A stretch of 9,564 nt of DNA from CAZAQS01 sp964486825. Its GTDB lineage: Bacteria > Chloroflexota > Anaerolineae > Anaerolineales > UBA4823. Below, piece by piece: positions 1 to 6,091 of the stretch; within the stretch, counting starts at the first letter, position 1; every line of letters begins with the position of its first letter. The notes under the pieces were generated by a model that saw only the letters and a program-made list of their open reading frames with translations, did not search any database and was not told where the DNA came from. Made by a program: the position numbers and the translations under genes. The stretch is taken from contig CAZAQS010000185.1 of assembly GCA_964486825.1 (NCBI GenBank), positions 1 to 9,564 of the forward strand. Reading direction: 5' to 3'.

Positions 1-946
1 CTTCCGGATCCTTATTGATTGCCACGATAAGTTTGCTATTCCGCATACCTGCCAGGTGTTGGATGGCTCCTGAAATACCACAGGCAATATACAGATCAGG
101 AGCTACTACCTTACCGGTTTGGCCTACCTGGTGCTGATAGGGGACATAACCTGCATCCACTGCCGCACGGCTCGCGCCCATAGCTCCATTTAACACCTGG
201 GCAAGCTCGGCTACCAGTTTGAAGCCTTCTTGTGCTCGCCAAATCTCTGCTTCTCGCTCATCAAGACCTGCGGGAGGCTGCAAGGCAGGGTTATTGGATA
301 TACCCCTGCCGCCAGATACGATCACAGCCGCATCCGAGAGGCTGACCCCACCCCCAGCTTCAGCATAGTCCAGGACCTTGGTGAGCAGGCTATCTTCTGC
401 CTCATCTACTCCTACACGCCGGATATTTGCCGTACTTGACGGATCCTGGCTGGCCTTGGGGAAAGCCCGTACACGCACTGTAATCACCTGGGGACGCGCG
501 CTGGTCTCCACTTTTGCCAACAGCTTTCCTGCATATACCGGTCGGGTGGCGACGACGGAACCATCGCGTACATCCAGCTCAGTCACGTCCACGAGCACGC
601 CGGTGTTCAAATCAATGGCGACCATCCCAGCCAGCTCGCGACCACGGGTGGTGGTTGGAAAGATGATGACCTCCGGCCTCGATTCACCTGCTAACCTCGC
701 GATCAGCGAGGTAAACGGCTCCGGGCGGTAGTCCGAAAGGATGGGGGCATCCGCCAGCAGGACTTCACCTACCCCATATTGGCTGGCTTCCTCGGCCAAT
801 TGTTCGACCTGGTGACCGAGCACCAAAGCCGTTACCCCCGTTCCTAATTGCTCCGCCAGGCCATGCGCCGCGCCTATCGCTTCCCAAGAAGCCGGAAGCG
901 CTTGACCTTTAAAATGATCGATATAAACCCAAACGTTGTCGCTCAT
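1..946 (-). CDS. etfA: Electron transfer flavoprotein alpha subunit, C-terminus cut by the window edge
   Basis: FAD-carrying large subunit of the cytoplasmic electron transfer flavoprotein, which takes electrons from acyl-CoA dehydrogenases. 315 residues are visible; the family is usually about 320-330, so only the extreme C-terminus is missing. The N-terminal domain begins MSDNVWVYID. The FAD domain shows SGGRG (211-215, with the conserved flavin-contacting Arg214), GASRAAVDAG (257-266), QVGQTGK (273-279) and the ETF-alpha signature from Leu285 to Asn311 (core SGAIQH). The ATG overlaps the etfB stop by one base (TGATG), and the only Shine-Dalgarno is a weak GAAGG-like stretch inside etfB, so translation is probably coupled. 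Odd: about 20 extra residues lie between SGGRG and the GFKLVAELA helix compared with the usual close spacing. The family assignment is near certain. Confidence 0.96.
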   Translation of the reverse strand, partial: MSDNVWVYIDHFKGQALPASWEAIGAAHGLAEQLGTGVTALVLGHQVEQLAEEASQYGVGEVLLADAPILSDYRPEPFTSLIARLAGESRPEVIIFPTTTRGRELAGMVAIDLNTGVLVDVTELDVRDGSVVATRPVYAGKLLAKVETSARPQVITVRVRAFPKASQDPSSTANIRRVGVDEAEDSLLTKVLDYAEAGGGVSLSDAAVIVSGGRGISNNPALQPPAGLDEREAEIWRAQEGFKLVAELAQVLNGAMGASRAAVDAGYVPYQHQVGQTGKVVAPDLYIACGISGAIQHLAGMRNSKLIVAINKDPE

Positions 947-1734
947 CACAGCACCTTCTCTTCCAGGATCCTATCTACCAGGACCTCGGCAATTTCCTCG
1001 GGAGTACCACCCGTGATGATCTCACACTTAACTTCTCGCAAAGGTGGGTTAGAGACGTCGGACCAATCTACCAGGGATTGAGGAGCTTCAACACCCAGGT
1101 CACTCAAGGAAAAAGTAGTAATGGTGGCGCGGGAAGCTTTACGGATCCCCATAAAGGATGGGTAGCGCGGCTCTCCAATATCTTTTCCCACGCTTACGAC
1201 AGCGGGCAATTTGCCTTCTACGATCTGTCTTCCCTCTTCAATAGAACGCTGGACCTGGATCACTCCTGTACCGGTATCCACGCTCTCAATTTTTGATACC
1301 AGGGACAGGACAGGCCAGCCCAGAGCGCGTGCTGTTTGGGCCGCTGTGACCCCCATGTCGCCATCGATGGCCTGCCGGCCGAAGAAAGCCAGGTCCACGG
1401 CCTCATCCTCCCCAACCTTCTTCAATGCAGCTGCCAGGACTCTGGCGGTCGCCTGGCTATCCGCCTTCTGAAAAGATGGATCGGAAACCAGAACGGCCTC
1501 TTTACATCCCATGGCCAGGGCATGCTTAAGCGCCTCTTTAGCACTCTCATCTCCCATGCTGAGGACCGTGACGCTTGCGCCTTGAGATTCCTGCAGAACC
1601 AGGGCAGCCTCAACGGCATATTCATCCCAGGGGTTGATCACCAGGGGAGCATCTCCCCAGGTTACCTTCCCGTTCTCTGCAACTACCCTGGCAGCTGAAT
1701 CGGGTACTTGTTTCACACAAACTACGATTTTCAA
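946..1734 (-). CDS. etfB: Electron transfer flavoprotein beta subunit
   Basis: Small subunit of ETF (262 residues, normal length), partner of the alpha subunit encoded directly downstream. Visible family features are CVKQVPD (6-12), INPWDEYAVEAAL (33-45), GRQAIDGDMG (119-128) and the ETF-beta signature around Val161-Ser181, ending in KLPAVVS. NEPRY-like GEPRYPSFMGIRKA (187-200) follows. The start is TTG at 1734: AGGAGG lies five bases upstream and no nearby ATG has comparable support. The gene is second in the acyl-CoA dehydrogenase-etfB-etfA series, 92 bases after the dehydrogenase. From memory of the family, GRQAIDGD is closer to clostridial and bifurcating ETFs than to the AID(D/N)D of mitochondrial-type ETF, so the second cofactor could be FAD rather than AMP. 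That last point is inference. Confidence 0.96.
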   Translation of the reverse strand: MKIVVCVKQVPDSAARVVAENGKVTWGDAPLVINPWDEYAVEAALVLQESQGASVTVLSMGDESAKEALKHALAMGCKEAVLVSDPSFQKADSQATARVLAAALKKVGEDEAVDLAFFGRQAIDGDMGVTAAQTARALGWPVLSLVSKIESVDTGTGVIQVQRSIEEGRQIVEGKLPAVVSVGKDIGEPRYPSFMGIRKASRATITTFSLSDLGVEAPQSLVDWSDVSNPPLREVKCEIITGGTPEEIAEVLVDRILEEKVL

Positions 1735-1739
1735 GATTG

Positions 1740-1745
1740 CCTCCT
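1740..1745 (-). promoter_or_regulatory. Shine-Dalgarno deciding the TTG start of etfB
   Basis: On the minus strand AGGAGG is followed after five bases (CAATC) by TTG, then AAA ATC GTA, which opens the conserved KIVVCVKQVPD N-terminus. The ideal ribosome binding site and its spacing justify the non-ATG start. Confidence 0.85.
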
Positions 1746-1778
1746 CTCTTGCGGTTGTGTCTGGATGGTTAATTCGGG

Positions 1779-1806
1779 ATTATTCAGTTGTTTAATTGTT
1801 GGCCAA
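1779..1806 (-). promoter_or_regulatory. Possible internal promoter for etfBA
   Basis: In the 92-base gap between the dehydrogenase and etfB the minus strand carries TTGGCC (1806-1801), a 16-base AT-rich spacer and AATAAT (1784-1779). These are weak matches to a sigma-70 -35/-10 pair. If real it would give a leader of roughly 38 bases and let the ETF genes be expressed apart from the dehydrogenase. No terminator is visible in the gap, so read-through from the upstream gene is equally likely. Confidence 0.25.
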
Positions 1807-1826
1807 GTTCGTGGGTGCAGTTATTC

Positions 1827-3035
1827 TTACTCCTGCCAGGTCACAGGATCGTAGGCAGGCAGCTCACAACGCAAGACAGCGTCCTGGCGATAACCAAGAG
1901 CATAACCTGCCTGGATTAACTGGTGAATCTCGCTGGTCCCTTCGTAGATCACAGCCCCTTTGGAATTTCGCAGGTAGCGCTCGACATCATATTCATCGCT
2001 ATAACCGTAAGCCCCATGGATTTGAACAGCTTCAGATGCAGCTTCGAAAGATGCATCTGTGGCATACCATTTCGCCAGTGAGGTCTCCTTTGTGTTACGC
2101 AATCCTTGATTCTTCATCCACCCCGCCTGAAGGTATAGGAGACGAGCTGCTTCGTAAAATTGTACCATACGGGCTATTTTTTGCTGCACCAACTGGAACC
2201 TGCCCAGCTCGCGATTAAATGCCTGCCGTTCCTTAGAATAGCGTACACTGGCATCGAGGCAAGCCCGGATCAAGCCCGTAGCTCCAGCAGCCACGGTATA
2301 CCTTCCGTTATCCAGACAGGCCATAGCGATCTTGAATCCTTCTCCTTCTTCACCAAGACGGTTTTCGACCGGAATACGTACATCTTGAAGGGCAATCCAA
2401 CCAGTCGAACCAGCCCGGACACCCAGTTTGCCGTGGATATCACCCGTTGTTACCCCGTCTCTATCCATCTCGATAATGAAAGCCGAAAGTCCCTCATGTG
2501 GATCGTCTGCGCGAGAATCCGTTCTTGCCACCCACAAACAATGGTCGGCTTTCGTAGCTAAGGATATCCACATCTTTTCCCCATTGACCACATACTCGTT
2601 CCCCTCTATACGGGCGGTCGAGGTGATCCCAGCTACATCGGATCCCGCTCCGGGTTCTGTTAATCCAAAGCAGGCGATCTTCTCGCCGCGTGCCTGAGGG
2701 GCCAGGAAGCGCTGTTTTTGCTCCTCGTTCCCCCATTGCAGCAACCCCAGGCTGTTAAGTCCCATATGGACAGACATAACCACCCTTAAGGTGGTATCAA
2801 CAACCTCTAGCTCCTCACACGCTAATCCCAAGGACAGGTAATCCATCCCCTGACCCCCATAACGAACGGGGATACAAATACCCAGGATGCCCAATTCTCC
2901 CAACCTTGGAAGAATAAATGGAGCCATCTCTTGCTTGCGGTCATATTCCTTGATAATCGGAGCTACCTCTTTTTGAACAAATCCGCGTACCATCTCCTGA
3001 ACCATAAGATGTTCCTTGGAAAGTTTGTAATCCAT
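1827..3035 (-). CDS. Acyl-CoA dehydrogenase (FAD-dependent), possibly glutaryl-CoA-dehydrogenase-like
   Basis: Cytoplasmic flavoenzyme that oxidises an acyl-CoA to its 2,3-enoyl form and passes electrons to ETF. At 402 residues it is slightly longer than the usual 380-390. Family signatures are GLTEPGAGSD (124-133) and the C-terminal QIHGAYGYSDEYDVERYLRN (338-357). The catalytic base is Glu365 in IYEGTSEI. The ATG is preceded by GGAGG at a four-base distance. It lies first in an apparent operon with etfB and etfA, which supply its electron acceptor. Aligned by eye with human glutaryl-CoA dehydrogenase, ELEVVDTTLR puts Glu77 and Arg84 where that enzyme has its Glu87/Arg94 pair, and SDEY after the HGAYGY motif also matches. 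Other segments look like short-chain acyl-CoA dehydrogenases. The family is certain; the substrate is not settled. Confidence 0.95.
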   Translation of the reverse strand: MDYKLSKEHLMVQEMVRGFVQKEVAPIIKEYDRKQEMAPFILPRLGELGILGICIPVRYGGQGMDYLSLGLACEELEVVDTTLRVVMSVHMGLNSLGLLQWGNEEQKQRFLAPQARGEKIACFGLTEPGAGSDVAGITSTARIEGNEYVVNGEKMWISLATKADHCLWVARTDSRADDPHEGLSAFIIEMDRDGVTTGDIHGKLGVRAGSTGWIALQDVRIPVENRLGEEGEGFKIAMACLDNGRYTVAAGATGLIRACLDASVRYSKERQAFNRELGRFQLVQQKIARMVQFYEAARLLYLQAGWMKNQGLRNTKETSLAKWYATDASFEAASEAVQIHGAYGYSDEYDVERYLRNSKGAVIYEGTSEIHQLIQAGYALGYRQDAVLRCELPAYDPVTWQE

Positions 3036-3039
3036 AATG

Positions 3040-3044
3040 CCTCC
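3040..3044 (-). promoter_or_regulatory. Shine-Dalgarno of the acyl-CoA dehydrogenase
   Basis: GGAGG on the minus strand, four bases (CATT) before the ATG at 3035. It supports the chosen start and contrasts with the divergent TPR gene, which has no such site. Confidence 0.8.
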
Positions 3045-3078
3045 AGGATCGTGTGGTCAATGGGCTGCAATATCTTGT

Positions 3079-3084
3079 ATTATA
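3079..3084 (-). promoter_or_regulatory. Predicted -10 box of the acyl-CoA dehydrogenase operon
   Basis: A perfect TATAAT is read on the minus strand (3084-3079) in the divergent intergenic region. Transcription would start near 3072 and give a leader of about 37 bases holding the GGAGG ribosome binding site. No good -35 is seen at 16-18 bases, so strength or activator dependence is unknown. Confidence 0.5.
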
Positions 3085-3138
3085 GCTTTAATCCAGTTTC
3101 ATACCCCTTTCGAAGCGGCAGGTTTAGGCAGAGTGCAA

Positions 3139-3144
3139 TATAAT
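3139..3144 (+). promoter_or_regulatory. Predicted -10 box of the TPR gene, implying a leaderless transcript
   Basis: A perfect TATAAT ends seven bases before the ATG at 3152. Starts normally fall about seven bases after the -10, so the mRNA would begin at or next to the start codon. No convincing Shine-Dalgarno lies upstream (only AGG close to TTG/ATG), and no clear -35 is seen. The same layout recurs at yqeY. Confidence 0.55.
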
Positions 3145-3151
3145 CAGGTTG

Positions 3152-4591
3152 ATGAGAAGTCTTTTTCATCCCGATTTGCTTCCCAGGCTGATCGTTCCCC
3201 TGCTCCTGATCCCGTTGCTGGGAATTTCCGCGCGCCCGCACTCGATTGAGCGTTTCCTTCTGGAAGGGAGACTGGCAGAGAGCTATGGCGCCTTCTCAAG
3301 CGCATCCTACAACCTGGAACAGGCGGCAAATTACTTCTATTGGAGTGCAGAGTTGTGGGAAAAAGCCGGTATTCTGGCACTGAAGGCAGGTGAACCGGAG
3401 GTAGCCGTAAGGTATCTGGATGCCGCTTCCAGGATAGGGTCCCTCTCCCCCCAATCTCTCAGCATGCTTGGAGATGCATACTTCGATCAAGGGGAGAACC
3501 AGGAAGCCATTCTGAGCTGGCAAAAGGCGCTGGATTCTGGCGCTGATTCAATAGAAATTCTCACTCGTTTAGCCTCTGCCCACCGAGAATTACAGGATTA
3601 TGTCTATGCTGCACAGATCCTTAAGGAATTGGTAGCCATACGCCCCAATGATGCCGGCTTGAATTACCAGTTGGGTATCCTGATGGCAGCTATTGAACCT
3701 GATTCCGCTCCAGTTTATTTGGGACAAGCGGCTGGTCTCGACAATCAGCTAGCCAGCCCTGCTCAGAAAATTAGGCGCAGTATCCTAACGGCTCGCCTTT
3801 CTGATGAAAAAGCTTATACTTTTCTTGCATCCGGACGTGCGCTTGCCTCTCAAGATGAATGGGAGCTGGCAGCAGAAGCTTTCCGGCGCGCCACACTGGA
3901 GCGCCCAGATTTTAGTGAGGCTTGGGCGTTTTTAGGAGAAGCCTGCCAGCACATATCTCCAGCTCCAGAAGGTGATCAGCGATGCCTATCACATCTTGAA
4001 GAGGCTATCCGGTTGGATCCTGACTCCATAGCTTCCAACACCTTCCTGGCCCTGTACTGGCAGCGCAACGGACAGATTGAAATGGCTCTGGAATACCTCC
4101 AAATGGTTGCCGCATTAGATCCTGCCAACCCGGCATTTCCCGCCGAGGTTGGAGGCCTGCTCTCGGAGATGGGTAATCTGCCAGCTGCGCAAACAGCTTA
4201 CCAGCAAGCCATCGACCTGGCTCCAACGGACCCTCTTTACTGGCGATTGATGGCCGAATTTGCGATCTACAATAAAATCCAGTTGCGTGAGCTGGCGCTA
4301 CCGGCTGCCGAACAAGCCGTCCAATTAAACGATAAGGACCCTCATTCTTTGATGGTATTAGGAAATACATATTACTTATTGGAGGAATACGAGAAAGCAG
4401 AGCAGTACCTGCTCGAAACGCTGAGCCTGGATCCCGATTTCGCTCCAGCTCATCTGCACCTCGGCATGAACTACCTGCTGCAAGGAGATGTTAGAATGGC
4501 GGCTCAGGAACTTGAGCAAGCTCGAGCTCTGGCTCCTGGTTCTGCCATAGCCGATCAAGTTGACCGCCTGCTTCATCGTTACTTTCCCTAA
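3152..4591 (+). CDS. TPR-repeat protein with N-terminal membrane segment
   Basis: 479-residue protein of unknown specific role. After a short basic N-terminus (MRSLFHPDLLPR) comes one hydrophobic stretch (about 13-27, LIVPLLLIPLLG), a signal anchor or signal peptide without a lipobox. Nearly all the rest is tandem tetratricopeptide repeats, roughly ten from residue 66 to 464. The clearest units contain LGDAYFDQGENQEAILSWQKAL-type, FLALYWQRNGQIEMALEYL-type and LGNTYYLLEEYEKAEQYL-type helix pairs, ending in the usual LDP. No catalytic domain is seen, so it is probably a protein-protein scaffold on the outer face of the membrane. A TTG at 3149 is an alternative start, but the ATG at 3152 fits the -10 distance. 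It is divergent from the dehydrogenase and is followed by the lipoprotein pair. Confidence 0.88.
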   Translation: MRSLFHPDLLPRLIVPLLLIPLLGISARPHSIERFLLEGRLAESYGAFSSASYNLEQAANYFYWSAELWEKAGILALKAGEPEVAVRYLDAASRIGSLSPQSLSMLGDAYFDQGENQEAILSWQKALDSGADSIEILTRLASAHRELQDYVYAAQILKELVAIRPNDAGLNYQLGILMAAIEPDSAPVYLGQAAGLDNQLASPAQKIRRSILTARLSDEKAYTFLASGRALASQDEWELAAEAFRRATLERPDFSEAWAFLGEACQHISPAPEGDQRCLSHLEEAIRLDPDSIASNTFLALYWQRNGQIEMALEYLQMVAALDPANPAFPAEVGGLLSEMGNLPAAQTAYQQAIDLAPTDPLYWRLMAEFAIYNKIQLRELALPAAEQAVQLNDKDPHSLMVLGNTYYLLEEYEKAEQYLLETLSLDPDFAPAHLHLGMNYLLQGDVRMAAQELEQARALAPGSAIADQVDRLLHRYFP

Positions 4592-4593
4592 GA

Positions 4594-4631
4594 TCTTGGC
4601 TATGCTAAAATTAAGCCTCTGGCGCCAAGAG
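4594..4631 (+). promoter_or_regulatory. Palindromic operator-like sequence around the lipoprotein promoter
   Basis: TCTTGGC (4594-4600) is repeated inverted as GCCAAGA (4624-4630). The right copy is also half of a tighter near-palindrome, CTCT-GGCGCC-AAGAG (4617-4631), which lacks one base of perfect symmetry. The left copy lies upstream of the putative -10 and the tight palindrome lies over the expected transcription start. The 23-base loop and the absence of a T tract argue against a terminator. A repressor-binding role is inference. Confidence 0.35.
4603..4611 (+). promoter_or_regulatory. Predicted extended -10 promoter for the lipoprotein pair
   Basis: TGCTAAAAT fits an extended -10 (TGn followed by TAAAAT). 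The -35 position holds only a weak TTTCCC. The predicted start near 4618 gives a leader of about 78 bases to the first lipoprotein. Confidence 0.45.
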
Positions 4632-4681
4632 AATTTGAACTTTACAGGATAATTACTACAGCAGCGCGGAAAAGGAACCTC

Positions 4682-4695
4682 GGAAGGAGCCTTCC
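4682..4695 (+). promoter_or_regulatory. Ribosome binding site inside a small inverted repeat
   Basis: GGAAGGAGCCTTCC is an inverted repeat ending directly before the ATG of the first lipoprotein. It contains the Shine-Dalgarno AAGGAG, six bases from the start. A five-pair stem with a GAGC loop would tie up part of the ribosome binding site and might damp or tune translation. Confidence 0.5.
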
Positions 4696-5346
4696 ATGAA
4701 CCAAAAACTTCCTGCTCTATGGTTGGTTGCTGCGCTTGCCCTGGCAATTTCTTCCTGTAGTCCTTTTTCTAGTGTAGAGGGAGCTGAGGTAATCTATCTG
4801 TTCAGAGATGGATTTACGGACACATCCGCTGGTTGGGAGAGTGCAGACACCGAAGACGGCAGTACAGGTTACTATAACGGAGCTTATCGCATATTCGTAA
4901 ACCGGCCAGATTATTATCTATGGAGCAACCCGAGGGACCTCGTTTTCGTTGATGTCAGGATTGAAGTGGACGCCACTAAAATGGCAGGCCCGGATATCAA
5001 CGATATCGGTGTGATCTGCCGTTATAAGGACCCTGGAAACTTCTACTTTTTTTTCATCAGCAGTGATGGTTACTACGGCGTAAGTAAATTTATCAATGGA
5101 GTAGAACAGTGGATCGGGATGCAGGAGCCACAATTTGATAGCGAAACAATTCATACGGGAACAGCAACCAACCATATCCGGGCAGATTGCATCCAACAAA
5201 AATTGAGCTTGTATGTGAACGGTAAGCACCTTGTTGATGTTATTGACAGCGATCTATCCCAAGGGAATGTCGGCTTGATCGCCGGTACCTGGGATACTCC
5301 TGGCACAGATGTATTATTTGATAATTTCTTGGTCATTCAACCATAA
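4696..5346 (+). CDS. Lipoprotein with concanavalin-A-like domain, copy A
   Basis: 216-residue predicted lipoprotein. The signal peptide runs MNQKLPALWLVAALALAISSC, with lipidation expected at Cys21 after I-S-S. The mature part is a single beta-rich domain with FRDGFTDTSAGW (36-47), YNGAYRIFV (60-68), DVRIEVDATK (86-95), GVICRY (105-110), NFYFFFISSDGYY (115-127), NHIRADC (159-165), LSLYVNGK (170-177) and VLFDNF (206-211). This pattern recalls the concanavalin-A-like/DUF1080-type fold; I see no convincing catalytic acids, so binding of glycan or another ligand is only a guess. Apart from Cys21 it has just Cys108 and Cys165, both kept in the neighbouring paralogue, a possible disulfide. The stop is three bases before the next gene. 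Exact function unknown. Confidence 0.9.
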   Translation: MNQKLPALWLVAALALAISSCSPFSSVEGAEVIYLFRDGFTDTSAGWESADTEDGSTGYYNGAYRIFVNRPDYYLWSNPRDLVFVDVRIEVDATKMAGPDINDIGVICRYKDPGNFYFFFISSDGYYGVSKFINGVEQWIGMQEPQFDSETIHTGTATNHIRADCIQQKLSLYVNGKHLVDVIDSDLSQGNVGLIAGTWDTPGTDVLFDNFLVIQP

Positions 5347-5349
5347 ACC

Positions 5350-6003
5350 GTGAAGAGCTCCCCGACCCTGTTGATCCTGTTCTTCCTATTTGGCCTGGCA
5401 GCTGCAGGCTGCCAGATATCCCCTGCCATTGGAGGTGAAATCGTTCCTGCTGGAGGGATTTTATTCAAGGACGATTTTTCAGACCCAAATAGCGGGTGGA
5501 TGCAAGGGGAAGATGAGTTTGGGAAAACTGAATATTCAAATGGCGCCTTTCGCATTTTCGTGAGCTCAGATGTAACCGGGAAGATTTCCATACCCCGGCT
5601 CCTGTTTACAGATGTTATTATAGAAGTGGATGCATCCAAAGTCGGGGGACCGGACGATAACGATTACGGGGTAATTTGCCGCTATCAGGATGAAAATAAC
5701 TTTTATTTCTTCGAGATCAGCAGCGATGGTTACTATTCCATCGGGAAGTACCAGGACAACCAATTGGTTTTGATCGGTATGGAGCAGATGCAAACCACTG
5801 ATTTCATTCGCCAGGGCCAGGCAACCAACCGGATTCGAGTTGCCTGTGTTGGGACCAACCTGAGCCTGTCCGTGAACGGACATGTATTGGCTGAGGTCGA
5901 AGACGGGGATTATTCCATGGGAGATGTGGGCTTGATAGCAGGTACATTTGAAACTCCCGGAGTAGATATCCTTTTTGACAATTTCAAAGTATATAAACCC
6001 TGA
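5350..6003 (+). CDS. Lipoprotein with concanavalin-A-like domain, copy B (tandem paralogue)
   Basis: 217-residue predicted lipoprotein, clearly homologous to the preceding gene along its whole length (about half the mature residues identical by eye). The signal peptide ends LAAAGC with lipidation at Cys21. The same blocks occur: FKDDFSDPNSGW (39-50), SNGAFRIFV (63-71), IEVDASK (91-97), GVICRY (107-112), NFYFFEISSDGYY (117-129), RIRVAC (161-166), LSLSVNGH (171-178) and ILFDNF (207-212). It starts with GTG three bases after the upstream stop, and no Shine-Dalgarno precedes it, so it is probably translated by re-initiation and made in a fixed ratio with copy A. Cys110 and Cys166 match the pair in copy A. 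Divergence is greatest in the signal peptide and in residues 72-82 and 135-157, where ligand specificity may differ. Function unknown. Confidence 0.88.
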   Translation: MKSSPTLLILFFLFGLAAAGCQISPAIGGEIVPAGGILFKDDFSDPNSGWMQGEDEFGKTEYSNGAFRIFVSSDVTGKISIPRLLFTDVIIEVDASKVGGPDDNDYGVICRYQDENNFYFFEISSDGYYSIGKYQDNQLVLIGMEQMQTTDFIRQGQATNRIRVACVGTNLSLSVNGHVLAEVEDGDYSMGDVGLIAGTFETPGVDILFDNFKVYKP

Positions 6004-6039
6004 GGGTATACTAGGGGGAAGGGCATATTGCGGTATTGA

Positions 6040-6068
6040 TTGACGTTACGATCCCTCTAATCCATGAT
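6040..6068 (+). promoter_or_regulatory. Predicted sigma-70 promoter of mtaB
   Basis: TTGACG (6040-6045), a 17-base spacer and CATGAT (6063-6068) make a reasonable -35/-10 pair with ideal spacing. The start would lie near 6075, about 17 bases before the ATG, just upstream of the AAAGGTG ribosome binding site. Confidence 0.45.
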
Positions 6069-6091
6069 TTTTTACTAAAGGTGTTTTGGAG

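Noticed and set aside
230..1698. Several forward-strand open frames of 70-120 codons across 230-1698
   Set aside because: They lie opposite etfA and etfB, whose family motifs are unmistakable. The forward products are low-complexity and match nothing I recognise.
1796..2697. Forward open frames of 89-140 codons opposite the acyl-CoA dehydrogenase
   Set aside because: The minus strand encodes a full-length enzyme with all catalytic motifs, so these are antisense shadows.
4005..4747. Minus-strand open frames of about 120 codons opposite the TPR gene end and the gap before the lipoproteins
   Set aside because: No ribosome binding site or recognisable domain is present, and one spans a promoter gap and two genes on the other strand.
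5975..6012. Perfect TTGACA (5975-5980) with TATACT (6007-6012) as a promoter for mtaB
   Set aside because: The spacer is 26 bases, far too long, and TTGACA encodes the conserved FDNF block of lipoprotein B. The TTGACG/CATGAT pair downstream is better spaced.
6012..6073. TAGGGGG and CCCTCTA with a later T run as a terminator between lipoprotein B and mtaB
   Set aside because: The loop is over 30 bases, the pairing needs a G-U, and the T run is about ten bases away from the stem.
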